DNA of 64,000 nucleotides, taken from the NCBI GenBank assembly GCA_017545535.1, contig JAFWMS010000028.1:124001-188000 (forward strand). Reading direction: 5' to 3'. Position numbers and translations under genes: made by a program. Shown in pieces: positions 36,367-44,316 of this stretch. The DNA is from Clostridia bacterium (GTDB taxonomy: Bacteria > Bacillota > Clostridia > Christensenellales > CAG-138). The number at the start of each line of letters is the position of its first letter. The first letter of the stretch is position 1. Below the pieces are notes generated by a model, which saw only the letters and a list, made by a program, of their open reading frames with translations, did not search any database and was not told the origin of the DNA.

Positions 36367-37638
36367 CTATTCAATAAAATCGAACTCCCACTCGCCAAGC
36401 CGAATGGTGTCCCCTTCCTTGGCGCCGGCCTCCCGGAGGGCGGCGATCATACCGGTCCTGATGAGCATCTGCTGGAACCGGCGCATGCTGACCTCGTTGT
36501 TGGGGTCCGTGGAATCGAGGAGCTTGTCCACCTCGCCGCCGGAGAGCACGTACGCCCCGTCGTCGCCCCGGCTGAGGGTGAACCCCTTTTCATAGCGGGG
36601 GCCCGTCTCCAACTCCGTCTCCGGATAGGTGAGCACCGGCGGCAGCAGGTCCAGGAACCGGATCACCGCGTCCAGCATCCCTTCGAACCCCTCCCCGGTG
36701 GCCGCGGACACGGGGTACACCGTGTACCCTTCCTCGTCCAGAGCCGCCCGGATGCGCTCCACATTCTCCTGGGCTTCCGGCAAATCCATCTTGTTGGCAG
36801 CCACCACCTGGGTGAGCTCCCCAAGGGCCGGTGAAAACTTGGTCAGCTCCTCATTGATCTTATGGAAATCCTCCACCGGGTCCCGGCCCTCCATGCCGGA
36901 GGCGTCGATGACGTGGACCAGGAGCCTCGTCCGCTCGATGTGCCGCAAAAAGTCGTGCCCGAGACCCGCTCCCTCGGCGGCCCCCTCGATGAGCCCCGGG
37001 ATGTCCGCCATGACGAAGCTCCTCCCCTTGTGCTCGGCCACCCCCAGATTCGGGGTCAGGGTGGTGAAATGGTAGGCGGCGATCTTGGGCTTTGCCGCGG
37101 TGAGCACGGACAGGATGGAGCTCTTGCCCACGGAGGGGAGCCCGATGATCCCCACGTCCGCGATGGTCTTTAGCTCCAGCTCCATCTCCCGCTCCTCGGT
37201 CTTGATGCCATTTTGGGCGAACTGAGGCGCCTGCTTGGTGGGGGTGGCGAAGCGGGCGTTGCCCTTGCCCCCCCGGCCGCCGCGGATGACCACCTTTTTG
37301 CGCTCCGGCTCGGACATATCGGCCACGATGGCCTGGGTCTGCAGATCCCGGACCACGGTGCCCACGGGCACATGGATGACCATGTCCTCCCCGTCCTTGC
37401 CCCGCTTCAATTCGATCTGGCCCTTGCCCCCGTTCTCCGCCCGGTAGAACCGCTGGAACCGGAAGGGCAACAGGGTGTTGAGCCGCGGATCGGCGTAGAA
37501 GACGACGCTGCCGCCGTTGCCGCCGTCGCCGCCCGAAGGGCCGCCCTTCATGACGAACTTTTCCCGGTGGAAGGCGGCGCAGCCGTCGCCGCCGTTGCCC
37601 GCCTTCACCACGATGCGGACCTTATCCAAAAAATCCAT
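36367..37638 (-). CDS. obg: Obg/CgtA ribosome-assembly GTPase, 423 aa
   Basis: Essential GTPase of 50S assembly, also tied to (p)ppGpp and, in Bacillus, sporulation. The glycine-rich Obg fold (1-160: KAGNGGDGCAAFHREKF, GGPSGGDGG) is followed by the G domain: G1 GLPSVGKSS at 166-174, DIPGLIEGA and NKMD. A C-terminal OCT domain is present (about 340-423, FTLSRGDDGAYVLSGGEVDKLL), as in many Gram-positive Obg proteins. The start ATG 37638 directly follows the nth stop (TAAATG), indicating coupling. Neighbours nth and trxB are upstream in the same operon. Confidence 0.97.
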   Translation of the reverse strand: MDFLDKVRIVVKAGNGGDGCAAFHREKFVMKGGPSGGDGGNGGSVVFYADPRLNTLLPFRFQRFYRAENGGKGQIELKRGKDGEDMVIHVPVGTVVRDLQTQAIVADMSEPERKKVVIRGGRGGKGNARFATPTKQAPQFAQNGIKTEEREMELELKTIADVGIIGLPSVGKSSILSVLTAAKPKIAAYHFTTLTPNLGVAEHKGRSFVMADIPGLIEGAAEGAGLGHDFLRHIERTRLLVHVIDASGMEGRDPVEDFHKINEELTKFSPALGELTQVVAANKMDLPEAQENVERIRAALDEEGYTVYPVSAATGEGFEGMLDAVIRFLDLLPPVLTYPETELETGPRYEKGFTLSRGDDGAYVLSGGEVDKLLDSTDPNNEVSMRRFQQMLIRTGMIAALREAGAKEGDTIRLGEWEFDFIE

Positions 37639-38280
37639 TTAGCTATCCTTTCGCGTATAGAAATCGCAAACTTTGTTCAAGGCGCACTGGTCGCACTTGG
37701 GCCGCTGGGCGGCGCAGACCCGGCGCCCGTGGAAGATGATCCAGTGGTGGGCGTCGGTCCAATTCTCTTTCGGGATATGGGCCATAAGCTGCTCCTCGGT
37801 CTTTTCCACGGTCTTCGCCTGGGCAAGGCCGATCCGGTTGCTGACCCGGAACACGTGGGTGTCCACGGCGATGGCCGGGATGTGAAAAGCGTTGCTCACC
37901 ACCACGTTGGCGGTCTTGCGGCCCACGCCGGGCAGCTCCGTCAGGGTGTCCCGGTCCGCGGGCACCTGGCCGCCGTACTTTTCCACCAGGATTTGGGAGG
38001 TCTCCAATATGTGCTTCCCCTTCATGCGGAAAAAGCCGCAGGAGTGGATCATGGTCATGAGCTTCTCCTCGCCCAGGGCGAGCATCTGCTCCGGAGTGTT
38101 GGCGACTTTGAACAGCTCCGCCGTCACCTTGTTCACCTGCCTGTCCGTGCACTGGGCGGAGAGCATGACGGCGACGAGCAGCTCATAGGGGCTGGTGTAG
38201 ATCAGCTCCGGCCGGGGGTTCGGATACAGCTCCGACAGGATGCGCAGGGCCTCCCTGCGTTTTTCTTCCGGCAGCAGCAT
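37639..38280 (-). CDS. nth: Endonuclease III, 213 aa
   Basis: A base-excision-repair glycosylase/AP lyase for oxidised pyrimidines. The helix-hairpin-helix ELPGVGRKTANVV includes the catalytic lysine and VDTHVFRVSNR supplies the catalytic aspartate. The [4Fe-4S] cluster motif C-x6-C-x2-C-x5-C is intact at the C-terminus (CAAQRPKCDQCALNKVC). The length is standard. The start overlaps the trxB stop (TAATG around 38278-38282) and the stop abuts obg, so the three are translated from one message. Confidence 0.97.
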   Translation of the reverse strand: MLLPEEKRREALRILSELYPNPRPELIYTSPYELLVAVMLSAQCTDRQVNKVTAELFKVANTPEQMLALGEEKLMTMIHSCGFFRMKGKHILETSQILVEKYGGQVPADRDTLTELPGVGRKTANVVVSNAFHIPAIAVDTHVFRVSNRIGLAQAKTVEKTEEQLMAHIPKENWTDAHHWIIFHGRRVCAAQRPKCDQCALNKVCDFYTRKDS

Positions 38281-39197
38281 TATTTCATCCTCACGTATTC
38301 CACTGCCTTGGTGGCCGCCACGGCCCCGTCGGCGCAGGCGGTGACCACCTGGCGAAGGGGAGTGTTGCGGATATCCCCCGCGGCAAAGACGCCGGGGATA
38401 TTAGTCTGCATGTTTTTGTCCGTGACGATGAATCCGCCCTCGTCCAGCTCCATCTGGTCCTTGACGAGCTCCGTCCGGGGCAGGATGCCCACGGCCGCGA
38501 ACAGGCCGTTCACCGGAAGCTCCCGTTGCTCATGGGTATACTTGTTCTCCACGGTGACGGCGGACAGCCTGTCCTCCCCAGAGAGGCCCACGATCGTGCT
38601 GTCCAGCACCAGTTCCACGTTCTCCGCCCCCTTCACCCGGTCCACCAGGGTGGCCGCCGCCCTAAACTGGTCCCGGCGATGGATGAGATACACCTTGCTG
38701 CACAGGGCGGAAAGATACAGCGCGTCGGACACGGCGGTGTCGCCGCCGCCCACGATGGCCACCTCCTTGCCCCGATAGAAGGCCCCGTCGCAGGTGGCGC
38801 AATAGGAGATGCCCGCGCCCACGAACCTGTCCTCGTCCGGATGGCCCAGCTTCCGGGGTCCGGCGCCCATGCACAGGATCACCGCGTCGGCGGCATAGGC
38901 TTCGCCGTTCACGGAGAAGGTCTTCTCCGCTGCCGTCAACTTTAAATCGGTGACGGACCCGTAGACCACCGACAGATCGAACTCAGCGGCGTGCTTCTCC
39001 AGGGCCGCCGCCAAAGCGTACCCGTCGGGGCCGCCGGTGAAGCCGGGGTAGTTCTCCACCCGATGGGTCTTCACGATCTGGCCGCCGGGAAAGAGCTCCT
39101 CGAAGAGCTTCACGTTGGCCCCGCCCCGGGCGGCATAGATGCCCGCCGCCAGGCCCGCGGGGCCGCCGCCGATGATGGCGATGCCCAGTTTTTCCAT
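38280..39197 (-). CDS. trxB: Thioredoxin reductase, 305 aa
   Basis: A flavoenzyme passing electrons from NADPH (or ferredoxin in some anaerobes) to thioredoxin. The FAD motif is AIIGGGPAGLAAGIYAARG. The redox disulfide C133-A-T-C136 lies in SYCATCDGAFYRGK, and the NADPH motif is VAIVGGGDTAVSDALYL. The final FAD contact is GVFAAGDIRN. GGGAGGC lies before ATG 39197. A consensus promoter sits inside the end of the preceding gene. No thioredoxin gene is in the window. The operon order is trxB-nth-obg. Confidence 0.96.
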   Translation of the reverse strand: MEKLGIAIIGGGPAGLAAGIYAARGGANVKLFEELFPGGQIVKTHRVENYPGFTGGPDGYALAAALEKHAAEFDLSVVYGSVTDLKLTAAEKTFSVNGEAYAADAVILCMGAGPRKLGHPDEDRFVGAGISYCATCDGAFYRGKEVAIVGGGDTAVSDALYLSALCSKVYLIHRRDQFRAAATLVDRVKGAENVELVLDSTIVGLSGEDRLSAVTVENKYTHEQRELPVNGLFAAVGILPRTELVKDQMELDEGGFIVTDKNMQTNIPGVFAAGDIRNTPLRQVVTACADGAVAATKAVEYVRMK

Positions 39198-39241
39198 GGA
39201 TGTGCCTCCCTTTCCCGACCCCTTGGGGCCAGTCTTAAATA

Positions 39242-40348
39242 TTAAGTATATCCGTTTTTCGCTCCGCCGTCAATGAAGAAGAAGGGGCGGGTGAAGACTT
39301 CGAAGTCCTTCTGCATCCGGATCAGCTTCTTCTCCGTGAAGGACCAGCAGCAGCGGCCCGTGAGCCGGGTGAGCTGACAGCCGTAAGCGCCGCCTGCCCA
39401 CTCCACGACCCGACCTGCCCCGGCATAGAGGCCGATGTGGCCGTCAAAGCCCACCAGGTCCCCGGGCAGCAGCTCCTCCTTTTCAATGGGATAGGACAGG
39501 GGCGCTCGAAGGAGCCGGTTGGCGATGGCGTCAAAGGTGGGGGCCACCAGATCGAACTTCCGCCACAGGCCCACGATAGCCCCGGAGCAGTCCGCTCCGG
39601 AGAGGGGGTCCCCCAGGGCGGCGGCGTTCTGCAGGGCGGAGAGGATCATCTCCCGACGGCCGCCGGAAAAGAAAGCGGGCTTCCGGGCCGCTAAAAGTTC
39701 CACCGCCGCCGAGGTGGGGCAATACAGGGACTTGTCCGGGCCGAACAGGTCCGCGCCCCAGATATACAGGCTCTTAGGAAAGGCCGCCGCCCGGTCCCCG
39801 TGGGGATCGTAGGCGAAGGGGAGCGCCGCTTCCACCAGCTGCCGCCGAAGGGGGGAGACCGAGGACAGGGCCCGGCTCACCGCCAGTTGGACGTCCTCCC
39901 CCACCCCCGCCTCGGGGTCGATCCAAGGGGCGTTGGGCTTGGGCGCGGCCCGGCCCGTCAGGCACTTGACGAGGTACAGGGCGTCCTTTAGGTCCACCTT
40001 GCCGCTGCCGTCGGCGTCCAGGGCCACGGAGGGGGATTTCTTGCCGGCCAGGACGCTTTTTAATACCAGGCCCACGTCCTTCACGGTCAGCTGCCCGTCT
40101 CCGTCCGCGTCGCCGTAGAAGGCTTCGCCGGGGTCGTTGCATGCCAGCAAGCTCAACAGGCTCCGGGTACGGCTGTCCCCCTGGCCGGTGGGGGGAAGGC
40201 CCCGATCCTGCTGCAGGGCGAATAGGCCCCGAGCGGTGGCCTGGGTGAACCTGTCTCCCGTTCCCGCCTCGTAGCCCAGAGCGCGCAGGTCCTCGTTCAA
40301 TTCCCGTACTGCACGGCCCCGATCGCCGGTGGTCAGCGTCTCCTTCAT
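39242..40348 (-). CDS. Leaderless PG-binding / dockerin / NlpC-P60-like protein, 368 aa
   Basis: Residues 1-65 form a peptidoglycan-binding domain type 1 (LTTGDRGRAVRELNEDLRALGY, then TQATARGLFALQQDRGL). Residues about 75-135 form a dockerin-like pair of calcium loops (YGDADGDGQLTVKDVG, ALDADGSGKVDLKDAL). The rest is a cysteine peptidase-like domain with SGADCSGAIVGLW (likely nucleophile Cys) and GDLVGFDGHIGLYAG (likely His). There is no signal peptide: AGGAGGAC is 7-8 bases from ATG 40348, and the alternative GTG 40354 adds only two residues. So the enzyme may be released by lysis, act in the mother cell during sporulation, or leave by a non-classical route. That is inference. Confidence 0.85.
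   Translation of the reverse strand: MKETLTTGDRGRAVRELNEDLRALGYEAGTGDRFTQATARGLFALQQDRGLPPTGQGDSRTRSLLSLLACNDPGEAFYGDADGDGQLTVKDVGLVLKSVLAGKKSPSVALDADGSGKVDLKDALYLVKCLTGRAAPKPNAPWIDPEAGVGEDVQLAVSRALSSVSPLRRQLVEAALPFAYDPHGDRAAAFPKSLYIWGADLFGPDKSLYCPTSAAVELLAARKPAFFSGGRREMILSALQNAAALGDPLSGADCSGAIVGLWRKFDLVAPTFDAIANRLLRAPLSYPIEKEELLPGDLVGFDGHIGLYAGAGRVVEWAGGAYGCQLTRLTGRCCWSFTEKKLIRMQKDFEVFTRPFFFIDGGAKNGYT
39245..39273 (-). promoter_or_regulatory. Predicted sigma-A promoter of trxB-nth-obg, inside the upstream gene
   Basis: On the minus strand TTGACG (39273-39268), 17 bases, then TATACT (39250-39245). It lies within the last ten codons of the peptidoglycan hydrolase-like gene, so the downstream operon is expressed independently. 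Confidence 0.7.
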
Positions 40349-40443
40349 GGTCACGTCCTCCTGGATTCTAATAGGGACAGTATACCATGGAACCGGGAAA
40401 AAGTCTCTTGTGTTTTGGATTTCGACATGATAGGATATGCTCC

Positions 40444-41328
40444 ATGAAACAAACGAGATACAGTCTCATTTTGCTGGGCTGCTCCGTGATCTGGGGCAGC
40501 GCCTTCGTGGCCCAGTCCGCCGCCATGGACCTGGGGATGCTGCCCTACGCCTTCACCGCCGTACGGATGCTGGTGGGGGCCCTATGCCTCATGCCCTTCA
40601 TCTACCTGCGGCGCAGGACCGCCCTGCCCGCCACCCGGGAGGGGAAGGCGCGGCTCTTGAGAAGCGGCATGCTCATCGGCGTCGCGGTGGCGGTGGCCTC
40701 CTGCCTGCAGCAGGCGGGGCTCCAGTACACCACCGCCGGCAAGGGGGCGTTCCTCACGGCTCTGTATATCCTGCTGGTGCCCATCGTGGGCGCGGCGTTC
40801 TTCCATCGAAAGACCGGGCTTTGGACCTGGCTGTGTTTGGTCATCGGCGCCGTGGGGCTTTGGTTTTTGTCCATCACGGAGGCCTTTACCCTGGAGAAAG
40901 GGGACGCCCTCATGATCCTGTGCGCCCTGGTGTTCACGCTGCAGATCCTGTTGGTGGACAAGTTCGCCCCGGACTTCGACCCGCTGACCCTGTGCTGTCT
41001 CGAATTCCTCACGGCGGGGCTGCTGAGCTTTCTGCCCATGGCGATCTTCGAGGGGTTCGGCTTCCAGAACATCCGGCCAGCCATCTGGTGCATCCTTTAC
41101 TGCGGCATCTTCTCCTGCGGCATCGCCTACTGGCTGCAGATCGTGGGCCAACGGCACCTGCCCCCGGCCCTCGCCTCCCTCATCATGAGCTTTGAAAGCG
41201 TGTTCGGCGCCATCTTCGGGGCGCTCATCCTCCACGAGCGCATGACCGGCCGGGAGCTTTTGGGCTGCGGGCTGATCTTCGCGGCGCTGGTGCTGTCGCA
41301 GGTCTTGCCACAACAGAGGAAGGAGTAA
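40444..41328 (+). CDS. DMT/EamA-family transporter, 294 aa
   Basis: Ten-helix drug/metabolite transporter with two EamA repeats. The first starts MKQTRYSLILLGCSVIWGSAFVAQ and the second ALMILCALVFTLQILLVDKF. The family end AALASLIMSFESVFGAIFGALIL appears as PALASLIMSFESVFGAIFG, with LHERMTGRELLGCGLIFAALVLSQ closing the protein. Substrate is unknown; amino acids, metabolites and drugs are typical. The start at 40444 is supported by a weak AGGA 8 bases upstream; a longer form from 40387 would add a non-family hydrophilic stretch. It is a single plus-strand gene among minus-strand neighbours, ending 5 bases before a structured repeat. Confidence 0.92.
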   Translation: MKQTRYSLILLGCSVIWGSAFVAQSAAMDLGMLPYAFTAVRMLVGALCLMPFIYLRRRTALPATREGKARLLRSGMLIGVAVAVASCLQQAGLQYTTAGKGAFLTALYILLVPIVGAAFFHRKTGLWTWLCLVIGAVGLWFLSITEAFTLEKGDALMILCALVFTLQILLVDKFAPDFDPLTLCCLEFLTAGLLSFLPMAIFEGFGFQNIRPAIWCILYCGIFSCGIAYWLQIVGQRHLPPALASLIMSFESVFGAIFGALILHERMTGRELLGCGLIFAALVLSQVLPQQRKE

Positions 41329-41333
41329 AGCTT

Positions 41334-41471
41334 TGTCCCCTTTTCTTGAAAGAAAAGGGGACACCAAAAGAACTTCATTCGGGAAGTATGGCTTCGCTGT
41401 ACTTCCCCTTATTTTTCTTAAGCTTTTCTTTTTCGCGCACCTTTTTCTTTTCACCGAAAAGAAAAAGGTGC
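41334..41471 (-). repeat. Structured intergenic repeat, complete three-hairpin copy (locus H)
   Basis: Inverted copy relative to loci A and F/G. Hairpin 2 is a perfect 14-bp stem, 41334-41347 with 41350-41363 (GTCCCC core, loop GA). The linker CCAAAAGAACTT follows. The middle hairpin pairs GGGAAGTA (41381-41388) with TACTTCCC (41400-41407). Its loop read on the minus strand is CAGCGAAGCCA, nearly the CAGCTAAACCA of locus A. The linker CTTAAGCTTTTC follows, then hairpin 1, 16 bp, 41437-41452 with 41456-41471 (GCACC outer stem, loop ACC). It lies between converging DMT and DUF362 genes. Confidence 0.86.
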
Positions 41472-41484
41472 GAAAAGAAATCCG

Positions 41485-42378
41485 TTATACTTCTATCAAC
41501 TCATACTCCCGGCTGCCGAAGCCCAGCTCCGCCGCCGCTTCCACGGTGTGCACGCCGTGACGGCTTTCGACGCGATCCAGAAAATGCCGCTGACCCGGGT
41601 CGTCCTTGGCCGCGTATACGAGATCGAGGCAGGCCTGGTCGATGGCTACCGGATCGAGGGACGCCAATATGCCGATATCCTTCATGCAGGGATCCTCCGC
41701 TACGGAGCAGCAGTCGCAGTCCACGCTCAGGTTCTTCATCACGTTGATGAAGGCGATCCGCCCCTCAAAGAACTTCACCACGGAGGAGGCCGCGTCCGCC
41801 ATGGCCTCGCAGAACCGATCCTGCTCGGCGTGCTTTTTCCAGGTGTCGATGTTGCTGTCGCTGGCGCCGCCGGAGTGGATCAGCGCCTTCCCCTTGCTGG
41901 AGGCGCAGCCGATGGACAGCTGCTTGAGGGCGCCGCCGAAGCCGCCCATGGGGTGCCCCTTGAAGTGGGCCAGGACCAGCATGGAATCATAGTTCTTCAT
42001 GTTCTTGCCCACCAGGTTCGTTTTGAGCACCTTCCCGTTGGGGATGGGCAGCACGTCGTCCGGCCCTTCAGCGTCCATCAGGTCCATATCGAAGGCGTCG
42101 GCCCAGCCGTGGAGCTTCAGCAGCTTCAGGTGGGATTCGGTGTGGTCCCGCACCCCGTCGAAGGCGTCGCCGTAGGCGGTGTTGCACTCCACCACCGTGC
42201 CGTTCACCTTCTCCACCATGGGCGCCCAGAAGTCGGGATGAAGGAAGTTTTGGTTCCCCTTCTCCCCGGAATGGACCTTTACGGCCACCTTCCCCGGGAG
42301 CTGGATGCCCAGGGCCTCATACATTTCGATCACCTTTTCGGGGGTGATGGTGCGGGTAAAAAACACTTTCGGCTTCAT
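41485..42378 (-). CDS. DUF362 protein, 297 aa
   Basis: DUF362 proteins are often fused to ferredoxin domains; this is the free-standing form. The conserved GEKGNQNFLHPDF start of the family, the VECNTAYG segment, LAHFKGHPMGGFGGALKQLSIG and IGILASLDPVAIDQACLDL are all present. A cysteine cluster DCDCCSVAEDPC near residue 215 could bind metal. Its chemistry is not known. AGGAGGAG lies before ATG 42378. It is the last gene of a minus-strand operon after an MBL-fold protein and a threonine aldolase-like enzyme. Confidence 0.9.
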   Translation of the reverse strand: MKPKVFFTRTITPEKVIEMYEALGIQLPGKVAVKVHSGEKGNQNFLHPDFWAPMVEKVNGTVVECNTAYGDAFDGVRDHTESHLKLLKLHGWADAFDMDLMDAEGPDDVLPIPNGKVLKTNLVGKNMKNYDSMLVLAHFKGHPMGGFGGALKQLSIGCASSKGKALIHSGGASDSNIDTWKKHAEQDRFCEAMADAASSVVKFFEGRIAFINVMKNLSVDCDCCSVAEDPCMKDIGILASLDPVAIDQACLDLVYAAKDDPGQRHFLDRVESRHGVHTVEAAAELGFGSREYELIEV

Positions 42379-42413
42379 GAGATTCTCCTCCTATCGTTCA
42401 TTTTAAACTTGTA

Positions 42414-43451
42414 TCACAGCAGGGGCAGCAGGTCCCTGAGGAGCGCGTCCACGTTCTCCTTCTTCGTGGCCCAGCTCATGCAGATGCGGGTGGCGGTGTG
42501 GCTTTCGTCCACCCGGCCCCAGCCCTCGAAGGCGTACCGGTCGGACAGTGCCTCCACCACCCTGTCCGGCAGGATGGGGAACTGCTGGTTGGTGGGCGAC
42601 TCATAGAGGAAGGCCACGCCCTTTTCCCGAAGCGCGTCCCGAAGGACCATGGCCAGGCCCACCGCGTTCTTCGCGATGCGGGTGTACAGATCCCCGGTGA
42701 ACAACTGCTCAAACTGGATCCCCAGCAGCCGCCCCTTGGCCAGCATGCCTCCCTGATGCTTGATCATATAGCGAAAGTCCTTTTGGAGGGCCGGATGCAG
42801 CAGCACCACCGCCTCCCCAAAAAGGGCCCCCACCTTGGTGCCGCCGATATAGAAGGCGTCGGTGAGGCGGGCGATGTCCGGGAGGGACACGTCCGTTTCC
42901 GGGGACACCAGACCATACCCCAGCCGCGCCCCGTCCAGATAGAGGTAGAGCCCATGCGCGTCGCAGACCTTCCGCAGGGCCTCCAGCTCCGCCCGGCTGT
43001 AGAGGAGCCCGCCCTCGGTGGGATGGGAGATATAGACCATGGCGGGCTGAACCATGTGCTCGTGGGTGGGATCCGCCCAATGGTCCTTCACATAGGCGTC
43101 CACCGCGGCGGCCCGAACCTTCCCCTCCGGATCCGGCAGGGCCAGGACCTTGTGGCCCGTGGCCTCGATGGCCCCGGTCTCGTGGACGTTGATATGGCCG
43201 GTCTGGGCGGCGATGACCCCCTGGAAGGGGCGCAAAGCCGCGGCGATGACGGTCTGGTTGGTTTGGGTGCCCCCCACCAGGAACTGAACGAGGGCGTCCG
43301 GCCGGCCGATCGCTTTTTTGATCAGGGCCCGGGCCCGGTCGCAGTGGGCGTCCTCCCCGTAGCCGGGGTGCTGCTCCATATTGGCGGCGGCGAGGGCCGC
43401 CATGATCTGGGGGCAGGCCCCCTCCTCATAATCACAGGCGAAGCGGATCAT
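42414..43451 (-). CDS. Threonine aldolase-family PLP enzyme, 345 aa
   Basis: Fold-type I PLP enzyme resembling low-specificity L-threonine aldolase/beta-eliminating lyase, which splits threonine into glycine and acetaldehyde. GGTQTNQTVIA binds the cofactor phosphate, LYLDGARLGYGL carries the aspartate that pairs with the pyridine, and the Schiff-base lysine is in YIGGTKVGALFGEAV. The length fits. It begins one base after the stop of the MBL gene, so they are coupled. Substrate range (Thr, allo-Thr, other beta-hydroxy amino acids) cannot be read. Confidence 0.9.
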   Translation of the reverse strand: MIRFACDYEEGACPQIMAALAAANMEQHPGYGEDAHCDRARALIKKAIGRPDALVQFLVGGTQTNQTVIAAALRPFQGVIAAQTGHINVHETGAIEATGHKVLALPDPEGKVRAAAVDAYVKDHWADPTHEHMVQPAMVYISHPTEGGLLYSRAELEALRKVCDAHGLYLYLDGARLGYGLVSPETDVSLPDIARLTDAFYIGGTKVGALFGEAVVLLHPALQKDFRYMIKHQGGMLAKGRLLGIQFEQLFTGDLYTRIAKNAVGLAMVLRDALREKGVAFLYESPTNQQFPILPDRVVEALSDRYAFEGWGRVDESHTATRICMSWATKKENVDALLRDLLPLL

Positions 43452-43452
43452 C

Positions 43453-44166
43453 TTACAGCTCCTTATAGATGTCTCCCAGATTGGCGACGAATTCCTGCAG
43501 GGGCAAGGGTTTTTCGTGGCCGGCGATGAGCCACTTCTCGGGCCGGGCCTTCAGCTTTTCGATGAACGCGCTGAGCCGGCCCTTGTCATACTGCCGGTCC
43601 AGCTCGTAGAAATCCTCGTAGCCGGCATCGCCGATGATGAGCACGTCGTCGGCGCTGACCAGCAGGGCGTCCCGGCTGTGGGGGGAGTCGCAGGTCTCGC
43701 AGCGAATGGTGACGCCGCCGATGTCCATGGTCCCCTCCCCCTCCAGGGTCATGTCGGGGGGGATGACCTGAATCCACTCGGGCCGCCGGTACTCGAGACA
43801 GATGTGCTCGTGGCAGAAGGGCACCTCCTCGCCCGTTTTCAGCCGCGCCTCCATGGCCTCGGGGGTCCATTCCCAGGCGGACACCTCCTTTAGCTTTTCG
43901 TTGGTCTTTTTGGAGGCCAGGGTGAAGCCGTTCACGGCGCAGAGGCCGAAGCTGTGGTCCCAGTGCCAGTGGGTCAGGATGGTGATCTCGGGGATGGGCA
44001 ACCGCTTATCGGTGATGGCGGTGTAGAACTCCCGCACGTGGGCGGGACTGGCCCCGGCGTCTACGGCCACGGAAAGCTGATCCCCCTGGATATAGGTGAG
44101 GACTGGCCGGTCCGAGGGCTCGTCGTGAGGAAGATACCAGACCTTTTCGGTCAGTTGTTGGAGCAT
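43453..44166 (-). CDS. MBL-fold metallohydrolase, 237 aa
   Basis: Metallo-beta-lactamase fold hydrolase with the zinc motif THWHWDHSFG (HxHxDH), a later Asp in GDAGYED and a C-terminal His in AGHEKPL. The region DSPHSRDALL supplies the third-ligand His. There is no signal peptide. AGGAGGT is about 10 bases before ATG 44166 and a consensus promoter lies behind it, which excludes the longer open frame reaching 44298. First gene of an operon with the threonine aldolase-like and DUF362 proteins. Substrate unknown; such proteins include thioesterases, lactonases and nucleases. Confidence 0.9.
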   Translation of the reverse strand: MLQQLTEKVWYLPHDEPSDRPVLTYIQGDQLSVAVDAGASPAHVREFYTAITDKRLPIPEITILTHWHWDHSFGLCAVNGFTLASKKTNEKLKEVSAWEWTPEAMEARLKTGEEVPFCHEHICLEYRRPEWIQVIPPDMTLEGEGTMDIGGVTIRCETCDSPHSRDALLVSADDVLIIGDAGYEDFYELDRQYDKGRLSAFIEKLKARPEKWLIAGHEKPLPLQEFVANLGDIYKEL

Positions 44167-44199
44167 AGCAAACAAAACCTCCTGTCGGTTGGTGGCTGT

Positions 44200-44228
44200 A
44201 TTGTACCAAGTTTTCGAAACAGGGTCAA
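44200..44228 (-). promoter_or_regulatory. Predicted sigma-A promoter of the MBL / threonine aldolase-like / DUF362 operon
   Basis: On the minus strand TTGACC (44228-44223), 17 bases, then TACAAT (44205-44200). It diverges from the iorA promoter, with the two -35 boxes only 22 bases apart. Confidence 0.75.
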
Positions 44229-44250
44229 GGCAAAGGCCGTAAAGATATAT

Positions 44251-44279
44251 TTGATATTTGCGATGCCTTGTGTCATAAT
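44251..44279 (+). promoter_or_regulatory. Predicted sigma-A promoter of iorAB
   Basis: TTGATA (44251-44256), 17 bases, then CATAAT (44274-44279), 38 bases before the iorA start. Confidence 0.7.
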
Positions 44280-44316
44280 GGATAATGTAAAAATCCACAT
44301 TTCAGGAGGCGAACAC

